Shown here: positions 34,094 to 47,365 of the stretch, one piece after another
How the letters are laid out: the number at the start of each line of letters is the position of its first letter
How positions within the stretch are numbered: position 1 is the stretch's first letter
DNA from: Coprinellus micaceus
Lineage: Eukaryota > Basidiomycota > Agaricomycetes > Agaricales > Psathyrellaceae
Assembly (NCBI GenBank): GCA_951394405.1
Contig: OX596346.1
Coordinates: forward strand, 2,512,358 to 2,576,357
Direction of reading: 5' to 3'
DNA length: 64,000 nucleotides
Notes under the pieces: generated by a model
Database searches by the model: none
The model's input: only the letters and a program-made list of their open reading frames with translations
Told to the model about the DNA's origin: nothing
Made by a program: the position numbers and the translations under genes

Positions 34094-35626
34094 ATGGAAG
34101 CTCCCACCGCGCCCTCGGCCGCAGTCGAGGCTCTCCTTGACACACTCAACAAAACTACTGCGAGCAAGCAATCAGCGTCGACTGTCGAGTACTCTCCAAC
34201 CAAGAACCCCGACGCCCTCCGCTCGCCAAAACACCTTGTTATCATGTGTCTCCCTGCAGCAAGTCCCACCCCCCATCGTGACGCCAAGGGCATGCTCCTC
34301 TTCAAACCTCACGTCAAACCGGAACCCTCGGCGACTATCAGGAGGACGAGCGCGGAGTCTGTGGAGGAGATCGTGACGGCGCTGAGGCAGGCCGCCATGA
34401 CAACCGAGGTACGTGAACAGCCCGGTATGGATGGGGTGTATTTAACGAAATCGGAGCAGTCAGTCCACATGGACGAAGACGTGGCTCCCATGGACGCCCA
34501 ACCCGGACAACCACCAGTCCCGCCCGCCCAACCTGCTGGAGGGGTGTTTGGAGGAGCGCCTGGAGGCCACGCCGGAGGGAATGGAGGAGGAATCGGAGGA
34601 GGTGGAGGTGCCGCCCCGGCCCAGAACCCTGCCGGCAACAACAACCACAACAACCCCGCCCCCCAGCTTATCTTACCCGGAATGGCCACCACCCCGCCCC
34701 ACATGTACCACGGCTTCTGAATCTACAAGCCCGCCCTGATGCACAGTCTCCACCCCTCGCAACACTTCCTCCTCGAGGACCAAAGTCTCAGGGTCATCAT
34801 GGTCATCTACGGCGACAACAAGAATACCCCGACGGTCTGGAGAAGGGCTAGTCTCGTCGGCCTCGTCTCGGCCCTCTGCGGAGGAGAGGTCGCCCTTTTC
34901 CCCATGCATCTCAACGTCCCCACGATGCTCTCCCAGCTGGGCAACGTCTCTGGCAAGGTCCCCCAGTACTTCATCACCTCGCCCCTCACTGCTGAGAACC
35001 ACGCCTCCCTCCTCGCACGCACCTGCTGGAACAGCCCTGAGGTTACTGCCCTTGTCGCCAACGCCAACCTCGCCCAGGTGATCCGCATCCTGCAGCTCAG
35101 GGGGATCGAGGAAGTGGAGTGGAGCGCCTACAACGTCGAGCTCATCTCCAACGCCGTCAGAGATGCAATCCGCCAGTCACCCACTGTGTACGAGCACATG
35201 GACATGTACCACGAAGCCATCGCCCCTGGGATCTACGACCGCGAGGAGGCCATGGACGCCCTTGTCGTGGAAATCGAGGTCAGTGCGCGAACCATGCCCA
35301 ACGGTCACGGAACCGAGTGGACTATGGAGTGGAGGTGCCCCACCAGGATCTGGCAGAACGAGGAGAGGTGGGTGAACGCTCTCTGTACTCTCGCCATCGA
35401 AACCCCCTTCGGCACCATCAACATCCACCAGGCGCCCATCGTCTGGTGTGGACTCTGCAGGGGCAATGACCACACCACCGATGTATGCCCTTACCCTAAC
35501 CTCCCTGGATGGATCGCCCCTCCTCCCCCTCCTGGAGCGAACCCTGGTACTGGAGGTGGCCGCGGTGGTCGTGGTGGCTTCCGTGGTGGTCGTGGAGGAG
35601 GCCGTGGTCGTGGTCGTGGAGCTTAG
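34094..35626 (+). pseudogene. LINE ORF1, second copy
   Basis: Zinc knuckle CGLCRGNDHTTDVC and RGG tail as in the first copy; the same TGA interrupts it at 34718-34720. Confidence 0.8.
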
Positions 35627-36095
35627 ACGCCCACGAGATGTAGTATCGATGCTTGTCGACGAGCCCTAACTCGTCTAAATTATAAAATATATATTCTCCG
35701 TCGTGCTACCCACATACTGTGCTTACGAAGATTGAGACCCACCCTGAGTGACCTCGTACGCCCCAGAAGCAAGGCGAGAGGAGAATGAACATGTTGCAAA
35801 GCCCAGATCTCTTGTCTAAGCCCTCGAGAGATCTGAGTTAAATAAACGACTGAATGACTGAGTGAGGAGCGACGGTGGCAAACCCAGAGGAATGCTGCAC
35901 CGAGCTCAGGACAGTAGTTAAAAGTGTCGTGTCGTCACGGTTCCTATTGAGCAGTGGATGGGACCGGCCCCACAATTGTGGGATGCCCGGTTGGGCTTAG
36001 GCACCTAGGTGTCTGAGTCCCCCAAAAGTCAGCGACGCTGCTGAGACTATCATGGCCAGCACCACCCTGAATGTTGGTGAAGCGACGGAGCAGAG

Positions 36096-37427
36096 GTGCA
36101 CCCCCCCACTCTCAATATAGCAACCATGATAGACACGACACAACAGGGCTTTTTTAACAATAACAGTGATACAATCCAGGCAAACGGTATTCGTAACCCT
36201 GGGGGAGGAGGCGCAGCATTGGGAAACGACGCCGCCCACGCGGCCAGTGACGACCCCGGGGGGATCGGAGGGCGAGTACGCAGTACAACAGAAACGGGGG
36301 AACAGGTGATACCCCAACCCCACCAACTACCCGAAGGTAGTAGGCAGGCAGGCACAGATGAGCAGGAGGAAGGAGGCCCAACCATGAGCGAGAACACGAC
36401 GGCGGATAACCCCCAGCACATAGGAGCCGGCGGGGAGGTCCCAGGACCCCACGACCAGAACAGCACCGAGCCAAGCCGGACGAAAAAGAAGTCGAGAGCG
36501 GCGATGCGACTTGCGTCGCTAAATATGAAAGGCGGTGGTAGCAGGAAATCGAGAGAAAAATGGGAGTGGATAAACACAGTCCTGAGAACGAATAGCCTGA
36601 GCGTGCTAACGCTACAGGAGACGCACCTAACACAACCGGCCATCGCGGAACTGGAAGGAAGGTACAGCAGATTTAAAATATTTAATAGCCCACACCCGAC
36701 CCACCCGAGCAGCAGAGGGGGGGTGGCTATAGTACTGAACAAACACAATGTGAAATGGACGAGCGCCGTGAGTGAGGTTATAGTACCGGGGAGGGCGATC
36801 AAAGTCAAGGTTCAAATGAACGATGAATCGTCACTCTCAGTGCTTGCGGTCTATGCACCGTCAGGGGATGACAATGCAAATGCGAATTTCTGGACGGAGC
36901 TGAAAGAGCACCATGTTACCTCAGGAGGGACGGTTGACGTGCTGATGGGAGACCTGAATATGGTCGAGAGCAGCCACGATAGACTTCCCCACAGGCCAGA
37001 TAGGCAATATGTAGTAGATGTGTTCCAGGAAATGAGAGACCAGATGGGCGTAAGAGACGGATGGCGAATTGTGAACCCAGATGAGCACAGATTCACATTT
37101 AGGACAAAAAAGCGAAACGGAGAGGTGAACTCACGCTCAAGGATAGATCACATATATGTGAAAGATAGACTACTAAACAGGTGCGATGAATGGAAGATCG
37201 GTGAAACAGGGATAGGCACCGACCACTATATGGTATCAATGTACCTGACGCCAAAGGGAATACCGTTCCTCGGGCAAGGTAGAAGCACAGTGCCGAACTT
37301 CATCCTTGACTACAAAGTAATGAAGAAGGCAATCGTGACCAAGGTGAAGGCGGCGGCGGAAAGAATAGAAAGATCCGTACGGCCAGGGTGCTGGACACAG
37401 GAGGTGAAACCCCAAACGGTGTGGTGA
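36096..37427 (+). pseudogene. LINE ORF2 endonuclease, second copy
   Basis: All endonuclease motifs (QETH, GDLN, RIDH, TDH) are retained; the same TGA ends it at 37425-37427. Confidence 0.88.
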
Positions 37428-37445
37428 AACCTAAAACGGGACATC

Positions 37446-39893
37446 ATGGAGATGTCGAAAGAATTTGCGCGGGAGAGAGCCTCACGCCTAGATGAAGAGA
37501 TCGAGAAGTGGGAAGAGCGTAAGAAGGACGCCATGGCGCATAAAGAAGAGATGGAGGAGGAAGACCTACAGGCCCTCTTGGATGAGGTGGAAGATAACAT
37601 AGAGTGTTTGATGCGAGCGAGGCTTGCGAGGATAAAGACCTCGATAGCCGCAAAGGTACATATGAAAATGGACGGAGGAACGAGCTTCGACTACAACCTC
37701 CATAAGGAGAGGGTGCCACGAGACACGATAGCTGCCCTGCAAGTCCCGGGCCTCGACCCACCAGTGTACGAGAAGAACTCAAGGGGGATGGTGAAGATAA
37801 TGACGAGACACCATGAGAGACTGCAGACGAAATATGAGCATGACCCTGCGTCCGATGCAGTCAAGGAGGCACAACATGAAGCCCTAGAGTCCCTGGATAA
37901 GGAACTGGATGAGGAAGAGAAACGCGAGATGGGGAGCCCATTCACAAAAGAGGAGGTGGCACGAGCTATGGAAAATGTCCCAAACAACAAAGCCGCGGGC
38001 ATGGATGGCATACCTGTTGAAATATGGAAGTTCCTAAAAGAAAACAGGGACAACACAGAGAGAAATGGGGATGAGGAGAAAATAGCGAGCGCACCAGACG
38101 TGATAGACATGCTAATGACAGTGTTCAACGATATCAGTGAACATGGTGTGGTTGAGGATACAGACTTCGCACAGGGATGGATGTGCCCGCTGTACAAGAA
38201 GAAAGAAAAGACGAACGTGGAGAACTACCGCCCAATTACAGTCCTGAATACAGACTACAAGATCATGACAAGGGCGATGTCCGACCGCATAGTGAAAGTG
38301 GTACACAGGCTGGTGCACCCAGACCAAGCGGGGTTCATTAAGGGCCGATCAATATATGACCAGACCGAACTCATACGGCTCGTCCTGGAGACGAGCGAGG
38401 AAGAAGGAGTTGAGGGGGCGATAGTCTGCCTTGACCAAGAGAAGGCATATGATAAGATATCGCATGATTTCCTATGGCGCACCCTAGACCGCTTCGGAAT
38501 CCCGGAGAGCTTCAATAAGACGGTACAAGCGCTGTACGAGAGCGCCGAGACATCAGTGATACTGAACGGAGTCATAGGGGATAAATACCAAATCACAAGG
38601 GGTGTTCGCCAAGGAGACCCAATGTCATGCCTACTCTTCAACCTAGCAATAGAGTCACTGGCATCTATGCTAAGGAAATCGAACCTAAAAGGAATTCAAT
38701 ATGACGGAATCAAGGAGAAAATACTGACATGCCTATTTGCGGATGATACGACGGTATTCCTGAGCGAAGGGGATGATGTTGAAGAACTGTTCTCCCTACT
38801 GGAAAGGTGGTGCCAGGCGTCAGACGCTAAGTTCAACATCAACAAGACGGTGGTGATACCGATTGGAGATGAGGCCTACAGGGAGAACCTGAGAACGTCG
38901 AGACGAGTCAACCAGGAAACCGGGGCGATTCCTGTAGACATACACATAGCACACGAGGGAGAACTGGTTCGGATTCTCGGTGCCTACTTTGGACACAATG
39001 TATGTGAGAACGAAGTCTGGGCGCCAATCGTCGAGAAGACAAAAGCAACCCTGAGAAGATGGGCGAAAGGTAGGCCGACGATCAGGGGCCGTAAGATTGG
39101 ACACAACGCCATGATGGGAGGCTACACACAGTACCTAGCGAGGGTACAGGGGATGCCCAAAACAGTGAGAAAGGAGTTAAAGAAGATAACAGACGATTTC
39201 ATCTACGGGAAGGACGGCAAACCCGCATCGAATGCGATCAGCATTGAAACGCTATATGCTGATAAGGACCAAGGAGGTATTGGCCTTCTCGATCTCGCAG
39301 CAAGAGACGAGGCGATAGAACTGGTGCGAGCGAAGATATATGCAGGCGAGCTAGGGGAAAGACCGATGTGGTGCAAACTAGCAGATCGGGCCTTTGCCCG
39401 GGCAGCAGTAGGAAAGTATGCGAAAATAGGACACAACTTCCTTGTTCACCCCTTCCTACAGTCGTGGAAGGTACAGACAAACGCACGACATCTCCCTGAC
39501 AGCCTGAGGAGGATGATCAAGGTAGCGTATAAACACAAGGTTTCACCAGTGGCGTTGGAGATAACCGCGGGCCTGAAGACAAAAATGCCATACTGGTTCC
39601 ACGTGGGGGCCAAGGAGAAAAAAGTGTCTGTGTATGGACATAGATGGGGGAAATGCCAACGTGAGTGTCACGAAATCGTGACGACAGGGGAGATGCTCCA
39701 ACACGCCCAGAAAGCTGGGGACGAGCCACTATGCATCAACCACATCGACTGTGAATGCCCAACGTGCGAAAAGGACAAAGCCGATGGGTGTGTGGACCCA
39801 CCCAAGTGCAGACGGAACGCGTGGAAGAAACTGGACAACCTCAAGCAGGAATGGGATCCACAGTCAGGAAATGACACATTGACAGATAATTAA
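37446..39893 (+). pseudogene. LINE ORF2 reverse transcriptase, second copy
   Basis: Complete RT domain with FADD catalytic box and C-terminal Cys cluster; the same TAA ends it at 39891-39893. Confidence 0.92.
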
Positions 39894-39995
39894 GGGGGAC
39901 CAGGGGGACTAGGGGATGATGAGCAGGAAGACTCACGTCCGAGTGAACCTGTAACAACCCCCCAAACACAACCGTCCCAACTAATCCGCGTTTTC

Positions 39996-40490
39996 GTGAG
40001 CGACGAATGCCCCACGGCGCTAGTAACGGCTCTACCAAAGTGGAGACAGGTGACGGAGGAGGAAGTCGAGGTATGGACAGATGGATCCTGCCATGACAAC
40101 GGCCTTGCGACAGTGAGGAGTGGTAGTGGCCTGTGGTATGGCCAGGACGACTGGAGGAACCGAGCGCTGAGAATGCCAAAAGAACTTCCCCAGATGAACA
40201 ACACGGGAGAGCTGGTGGCGGCGTTGACAGCCATTCAATCGCACCGAGAGGATAAGAGGATCACGGTAGTCAGCGACTCGCAGTACACGATAGATATCGT
40301 GGCGAGCCAGTTGAAGGAATGGTTCAGACAGGGCTTCGTGAGAGCGAAGAATAAGGAAGTCGTTCTGGCTCTCATGGCGGAAATGATGCGGACGGAAACC
40401 AAAATTAGACTACGGAAGGTTAAAGGGCATAGCGGCGATGTCGGTAACGACGGTGCTGACGAATTAGCCAACGAAGGTGCCAACAAGTAG
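39996..40490 (+). pseudogene. LINE ORF2 RNase H, second copy
   Basis: TDGS, GEL, SDSQ and the His/Asp end motif are retained; the same TAG ends it. Confidence 0.9.
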
Positions 40491-40499
40491 GAGGACGAC

Positions 40500-41062
40500 A
40501 TGGTGCCACTTGAGGATGGCGAGATAATCAGGAGCGCGGGTGCAGAGTTAAGCGCCCTGACACAAGCGCTTGCGTACGATAGCATCCGGAGCATAAATCA
40601 ACCACCACCACGAAGGAGAACCAGGGAGATGGTGGAGACTACGCTGGCAGTCGTTGAGGAGCAGACAGGAATATTGCAGAGACCAGAGGCGCTTTGGAGA
40701 TCCCTCCGACAAAGAAAAGGAGCAGCACTGACCCAGAAGTTTGTAGCATGGGCATGGAAGACCTTGCATATGGGCTATAAAGTAGGAACATACTGGAATC
40801 ACATATTGCCCGAAAGGGGGACGCACACGGCTACTGCGTATACTGGTTTCGGAGTCTGCATACCTGGCCTGGGTGTTGCGATGTGAGTGGAGGATAGGGC
40901 GTGAGGGCGACCCTACCAAACTCCACACCCCCGATGAGGTCACGGCGCGATGGAGAAGCGTCATATCGAGGCACCTGAGGATTGACTGGGCGCTTACGAA
41001 TAGAAGAGCTTTCGGGAAGAAGGCTCTACATATGGCAGTTGTAAAGAAGACCTGGGAAGGTC
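40500..41062 (+). pseudogene. LINE ORF2 C-terminal domain, second copy
   Basis: The same internal deletion and frame change as in the first copy, between YWNHI and VSESAYLAW. Confidence 0.75.
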
Positions 41063-41171
41063 TTACTCTCACCACTCCTTTCTCCTCTGCCCTCTCCTCA
41101 CTGTTTTCCTCCTGCCCTTTTAATGTCTTTTGGAGAATGTCACCATTGTTGCCTCTTAGCTTGTCTTTGCT

Positions 41172-42931
41172 TTGAGCTCCAACCAGAATGTTACCACTCC
41201 TGTTATTGCCATACAGATTGTCCCCATCTCCATCTTTCAGGTCTTTGCCCCTGCAGTCCTACCTTCCATCTCTGTCACCATGTTGGTCATTACCTCTACC
41301 CCAGCCCCTAACACTGTCTCCACTGGTGTTGCTGCCTCTCATTTATCAGTCCCTGTTGTGACTAGGTCTACTAATGTGGACAGCACCCTCAACTACCACT
41401 ATACCCCCCAAATCAGGACTGCATGGACTAACCAAAATGCCCTTGAGGAGCAATTGTGGGAGAATACCCACAAGAAGAACGAAGTTGACAAGGCCGCCCA
41501 GGAACAGCTCAAGTTTTGTGTCAATACATTTGTATTTACTGGTAATATGAGTCGCATTAATTTCCCTTCTTCTTTTAAACATCTTATTAGCTCTTGATAG
41601 GGTACTGAGTTCCCTGAGCTTTTAACATTTCTTTGGTGAACCCCAGGAGTTTGTTATCACCCAGAAGGTTCTCAATGACATGGCTCTCATTGGTCTGGCC
41701 CCTAGATAGACTGAGCAATTCTGGTATTCACAGACGCTCAGGAAGGCACATTGTAATCAGAATTTATGCTGTCAAGGACATTGTGTATAGGCATTCAGTG
41801 GATGCAGGTAGTATAAAATACAAATATAAGGTATTTTTTGACACTACACCCAATATTAACCCAATTGTCTTGACAATCATGCTATCTTGTGAGAGAAGTG
41901 GAAAGTTGACCTGGACATTGTGAGTCTTCTTCCAAACAACAACTTGGGTAGCCATTACATGGTCAATATGCACTCATACAATGAATGAGAGCCAGGTCAC
42001 TTGCATCTAGCACCTCACTCATCATGAAGACTATAGATAGTTGTATTTGAGGGGAGGAGGGAAAGGTAAGTGAACAAGCTAACATGATAGCAGAGATGTA
42101 TCTAATGTCTTTGCAGGCCTGGACAATTGTACCACCAGATCAGCTGGTTAATGTTGAAATTGGAGAGGGTGCTGTCAGGATTGCACATGTGGAATCTGAA
42201 ACCTTCTTCCACAGAATGTTGAAGTTAGTGTGTATGCACAATATTATCCTCAATAAGATAGTCTGGGTCACAGTAGGTCCAGTTTGTGTCTTTTAGTATG
42301 CATGCACTAACTTTGATTGTTAGGAAAAAGGCCAAGCCTGTTCATCCTTTGAGAAATTACTGGCTAAAATCTCTGTGAAATATATTTCTCTGCCCATGAT
42401 TAGCTTTACTGATGGCAATTCATTTGGGCCGAAGGTCATGTCTATTCTCAATAATGGCAATGTGGGACTCTATCATGAGAGTGTGAGCCTTATGGCCAGG
42501 AGGATGGAGCATGTTAGTTACTTGGCAGAAGAGGTGAAAGAGTAAGTTCTTTATTTTGCCATATCTTTCAAGAAGATCTGAATCTCCTTTAGGCTTAAAT
42601 TACATGAATCTGCTGTTCAAACATTTACAAAACACAACAAATGTATTATAAGTTCCAGTCCAGATTTCAGTTCTTCCAAGGCTGAGAGGATATGTTAAAG
42701 GCTATAACAATGTGCAATCCTTCATCACATCACTGGGAGTTAAGTGAGCCAGGTTGATTGAGTTAATGACAGAGACTATATTCTAATAGGGCCCATGCAA
42801 AGAAATTTGTGAAGGCAAACCACACTCTCAAGTTGGAGTTCCTTGAACACTCCCAGACTCTTAAGAAGTCTGTTTATAAAGAAAGCCACAGGGACCCTCT
42901 GCTGTCTTTTCTGGTCTTAAAGATGGAAGAT
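41172..42931 (+). pseudogene. Unrecognised decayed gene, second copy
   Basis: The same segments as 26625-28384 (for example YWLKISVKYISLPMISFTDG), with the same stops. Confidence 0.45.
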
Positions 42932-42951
42932 GCAGCAGGATCTGGCACCTA

Positions 42952-43447
42952 AGTATTGGGCCCTACCTGGATGCGTCCATCTAGCCTGGGCCAGCCTGGA
43001 TTCGTCCAGCCCCCTGCCTGGTTCTGGTCCATGCTGAATCCACTGGACCTCTCTAGCATTGGATTTGTCCAGTTGGATCTGTGGATCCATCCACCTGGAC
43101 CTGATTGGTTGGTAATCTGATGGCATGTTACATGAGGGGTTTCTGGGGTCCTGATGCTGGACCAGATCCAGCTGCTGGATGCGTCCAACCATGACATCAT
43201 CTGTGTCTGGAACTATATTTGGAAGGTGACATCATAAATACCAAATATAGATATAACATCATGCAGATCAGGCACAGATACCAGATTTGATGGCAAATAG
43301 CCTTGCCATCAAATGACATTACACTCATTTAGATAAAAGCAAACAGTACTTATTGCTCTCTATCTCTGTCAGTTATTATCTGATAAGGAAGATTTGGGTA
43401 TTATTAGAAAGTGCTGAATTAGGGCTTCATATCCAGTCACTCTCTGC
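42952..43447. mobile_element. Family B half copy, second copy
   Basis: Counterpart of 28405-28900, including the module at 43330-43415. Confidence 0.6.
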
Positions 43448-43646
43448 TAACCCACTCAATCCCCACATTACAATAAGGTGAACTATCTAAATACCCTGGT
43501 ATGCCCACTCTGCAAGCTTACTCTTTGCTTGTAATATGCAATTTTTGATCCAATTACTTTGTGAAACTTAAAGCTGCCAACAAATACTACCATATGGACA
43601 GCCTAGCCCCTCTCCATTCCTTTTAAATCAATATTAAATAGCCCAA

Positions 43647-44377
43647 ATTGTTCATCAGTTCTATAACTATCACAATGATGTCCAACTCACCCATGATCCA
43701 GGCCCCTCTTGGAGGATCTAAGTGATGTAAATAATGCTTAGATATGTTATACATCATACCACAATGTGCTTTCACTCCAAACTTGAAACTAAAAAGTGCT
43801 TGTAACATGGCTGCTATGCACTCCTCCTACAACTAGTGTCAGTATCCCAAGCATGGGCCAGATATACATGTACTATCAAAATCCTTACCTTCAAGTCCAA
43901 CAGTGTGTCCATCAGGGTACCCATCAAGGAACGACACCTGCCCACCTTCCAAGACAACACTTACTAATTGTGGACAGTTGTTAAAATATCCATCAGGCTT
44001 GCATCTCTTTTTCCTTCTGTGCCAACCCACCACACACCCTATCCACATCTACCTTATTATGGATTTTGAGCTGGCTTTAAATCACCATGCCCAGTCTACC
44101 TCAGATTTTTGTCACCAATGATTCAGCAGCTTTGATTTCAGGGAGTCAATAGGGCACAGTGGAAGATGGCATCCCCTAATATCATTGGCGGGGATGTATT
44201 GGGAGAGTTCTTTGCATTGAGCTACAGCCAGGGCTACCACGGCCGTATTACTGACCCCAACAGCCCTGGTATGCTTTGTTCAAGTAGTACCTTGGCAGTT
44301 GACAATCCCCAGCATTCTGTTCACTATCTGCCATATGGAACTCTTCTGACACTACAGGCAACCATATGTTAGGTTCT
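43647..44377 (+). pseudogene. Possible gene remnant, second copy
   Basis: Counterpart of 29100-29830; unrecognised, same broken frames. Confidence 0.25.
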
Positions 44378-45006
44378 GAGACACACACAAACGTCAAATA
44401 ATCACACCATGGGGTGGCAGGTGCACCTGTAGAATGGTTTTGGTATCGTTCAAAAGCCCTTATTCAGGGCTTTTCAAAGCATGTAACATTGGTTAAACCT
44501 GTCCAATACAGCTGTTAAAAATAAGCATTTTCATTGAGTTCTCAGGATTCAGGCACTTGTAAGCACTGTTCTACCTCTTGTGCTGAATCACTTTACACTC
44601 CAGTTACAACTGGTACCATATAGACAGTTTGCACTATATCACAGCAATGGGTGGTCTGTCTGCCTAGACGTCTTTTGACATTTGTATTCATGGTTTACGT
44701 TCTCCAAATTACATAGACCAAAAAGTGTGTGAACTATTGTGGGTGCCTCAAACTAGTGATACATTGATTTTCGCACAGCTTATTTGAGAGCTGATTGCAA
44801 TGGTTTGGTACTCAAAGCTGCAGTCTATACCATGTGAGACCACTATCCCAATACCTTCTAAGTGACCTCAGAGTGTGTGTTTGTAAGCCCATACTGTGGA
44901 ACAAGCACGCATATACCATGCACACCACTGTATGAGGTTGGGCAAATCTAATGAGGGGATCTTGTGTGATTTATCAGTGATAGCATATGGCTGGGTGGTT
45001 ATACTG

Positions 45007-45098
45007 CACCTAGGTCACCCCAGCTGGCCGGCTCTAAGCTGGGGAGCTGGGGCCAGCTGGGTCCGGCTTAGAGCCGGCCAGCTGGGGTGACCTAGGTG
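45007..45098. mobile_element. 92-bp palindromic miniature of family A
   Basis: It runs from CACCTAGGTCACCCCAGCTG to the exact inverse, with inner inverted pair GGCCGGCTCTAAG/CTTAGAGCCGGCC and a centre of about 25 bases. Exact 8-bp duplications TTATACTG lie at 44999-45006 and 45099-45106, so it has moved as a unit. Nearly the same 75 bases form the right end of the 30460-33077 element. Confidence 0.93.
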
Positions 45099-45171
45099 TT
45101 ATACTGCATGTGTCTGCCACCTCCCAAATCACATTCTCCACCAAACTATGCCAAATGGTGTCCTCACAAAT

Positions 45172-45843
45172 TGTTACGACCTCAATGAGGGAGTTTGCGT
45201 TGTCCGTCACTGGTCAGTTTCTTAGTTGTACTATCCCCCTATTCCTAATAGCTTCTGGGATGTCACGCGGGCAGTCACACATCTATTGGACAATAGTACG
45301 TTGCACTGGTATCAGACTTGCACGTTCTTCTATGACACGTCAGGGGTCCACAGATACTCTCGGATGCTTCCTAGTTGGGCGATCTTCTAGGCAAGTCTGG
45401 CGTCGTCACACGGCAGGTTCACTACTGGTCAATAGTGGAGTGTGGAAGGTTCTTAGCAGTGTTTGCTATCTCGGTTGTTGTTTGTGGTGTGAAGGGAGTC
45501 TTGCAGGAGCTTATTGAATGGGAGAGCGGAGTGGTGGAGTGGGTGAAAGGGGACTAAGATTAAAGTATAACAAGCTAGGCTACATTGGATAAAATATGGG
45601 GTCTTTATACTACTTTGGTATGAGTCATGGGGTAGCTGCGTATGATGATATAATGAGGTCATAGTGGAGCGAGTGGAGTAAATAGTGGGGGAGTGGAGTA
45701 TTAGTGGAGCGCATACTGCGCATGATGTCAGGGTAGCTGTGGAGTCGTACATACTATGAGTCATCAAAAGAGAAAAAGAAAGAGAAAAAGAAATAAGGTG
45801 GTTGTGCATAGATAGGAGAGGAGGTGTGAAGCAAAGTGTAACA
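45172..45843 (-). mobile_element. Solo LTR, 672 bp
   Basis: Reading on -, it begins TGTTACACTTTGCTTCACACC and ends GTAACA, with exact 5-bp duplications CAAAT at 45167-45171 and 45844-45848. It is the same family as 47366-48031. No internal retrotransposon sequence remains, as expected after LTR-LTR recombination. Confidence 0.93.
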
Positions 45844-46257
45844 CAAATCCTAGTATTGAGAAAACCACTATTTGGCATGTGTGAGAACCTCATTTGATTA
45901 CCTACCATACAAATACAGATAGAGACCGCCAAGCGCTTTCTAATGATACCAAGATCATCCTTATCGGACAAGAATTGACTGTGATATCACATATGCGAAT
46001 ATTAATACTCTTATCTGAATGAGCTTCATTTCAGATCTATGACATCATTGACAGTGTGGCATGTATGAGGTCATGACATCATATCTATTTGTGTATGTAT
46101 GCCATCATCATTTGTTTGTTTGTTTGTCATGTTTGTCATTGTTTGTTGTGTCACATCTTGGTCACATCTGTCACAATTGACCATCACACCTCAGCTCAGC
46201 TGAGCTAGCATCAGCTCAGCCACATAGACCAGCTCAGCCAGGTTATGTGGGTGTGAG

Positions 46258-46847
46258 TGTTATGATCATTGACATGTGAATATGCGGACTTAGAATAATT
46301 ATGCTTATTATCCAATAGTATGTAGTCTACCTCATGTATTTCATTTGGCTCAGTCAGCAGTAGTTAGTATGATGTCATAGTAACATCATAGTCTTATCTC
46401 GTCACATTGTGACTGGCTGGAACTAAGGTACAGAACAGTATATATAGTATGACTCTATAGTGATGTACCTTAGTTCGTTCTTAATAAGAACTGCCTTCTA
46501 AAACCTCCACTACTGAATGCTCACCACTTTACTTGTCTTGACGCTATACTGTTATTGGTACAATTACTTCAAGAAGATAATAGAATACCAAGAATGAGCA
46601 TTAGATCTGCAAAGGCAAGCAGGAGTACACCAAGGCCTGATCATTCAGAACTACAAGGAACAAGGTTAACAGCAACAAGCACTATTGCAGGATCAAGAGT
46701 CGTACATATGACTACTACGAAGGAGGAGAATAACCAGGCATCGTAGGAAACTCTGAGAAAGCCTCTCACATGTCCCAGAGTGTACAGTTGTAGATAGGAA
46801 GAACTTATTTTACAAATCCACTAAAACAACTGACTCTGGTCATAACA
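46258..46847 (+). mobile_element. Solo LTR of another family, 590 bp
   Basis: It starts TGTTATGATCATTG and ends TCATAACA, with exact 5-bp duplications GTGAG at 46253-46257 and 46848-46852. A TATATATAG box at about 46438 and a likely transcript start after it fit an LTR promoter. A 63-codon frame at 46555-46746 is probably fortuitous. Confidence 0.9.
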
Positions 46848-47061
46848 GTGAGGCTCAGCTGGATGACAGTGGGCTGAGCTGGCTGTGTATGGGCTGAGGT
46901 CAGCTGAGGTCAGCTGGACATTGGTCAGCTTGGCTCAGCTAGCAGCTCAGCTTACTCAAATACAGCTCAGCCAGTGTTCTATAGCTGAGCCTGCACTCAG
47001 CCCAGCCCAGCTAGTGACCCAGCTGGCCAGCTCTAAGCCAGACAGCTGGGTGACCTAGGTG

Positions 47062-47365
47062 GAAACAGAGATCCCAAGATATCTTCACAGTAATATGTCT
47101 GACAATAATGTATTTGGTATTGTTGGAAAGCCCTTGATTTGCTGATTCTACTGGTGGCTTAATATTAGGTTCCAGATGTTGTTGTTATGGCACAGCTTTA
47201 CTCACATGTTATGTTTAAAATCAACACAAGAATACAAATATGGCTTTATATATGGTACTAAAATTAATGATGAGAAAGAAATTGTGTGAAAATGGTCTGC
47301 AGTGAAAGTTACACACATGATCTGGTAAAAAACTTCACATAAGTGTTGCTGACCATGTCACATGC
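47062..47365. other. No gene seen
   Basis: A partial module (GGTATTGTTGGAAAGCCC, 47116-47133) lies just outside the family A end, so older repeat DNA underlies this stretch. No coding signal. Confidence 0.4.

Larger units (their letters stand above)
33578..41062 (+). mobile_element. LINE, second copy
   Basis: Carries the same stops, deletion and lost 3' end as the LINE at 19031-26515. Sharing every defect shows that the two are copies of one damaged insertion, not two separate insertions. Confidence 0.85.
33385..45032. repeat. 11.65-kb segment, copy 2
   Basis: Matches 18838-30485 with offset 14547. It begins at the first base after the gap, in the middle of the LTR fragment (upstream LTR part absent here), which fits a contig edge better than a biological breakpoint. 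Confidence 0.95.
44397..47061. mobile_element. Old family A element carrying three insertions
   Basis: The interior follows the order of 12290-13948, and the right end is CCAG..GGGTGACCTAGGTG at 47061 with an AGCT-rich subterminal array (46180-46235 and 46850-47050). The left terminus is missing. Inserted are a 92-bp miniature (45007-45098), a solo LTR on - (45172-45843) and a solo LTR on + (46258-46847). Removing them leaves a continuous family A sequence with its right-hand module at 45931-46024. No coding region. Confidence 0.75.

Noticed and set aside
18838..45032. The two 11.65-kb copies as long terminal repeats of one giant element
   Set aside because: The copies contain several unrelated nested elements, begin mid-LTR at a gap and lack termini or target copies.
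46555..46746. A 63-codon gene
   Set aside because: It lies wholly inside a solo LTR with exact target copies and has no domain; most likely fortuitous.
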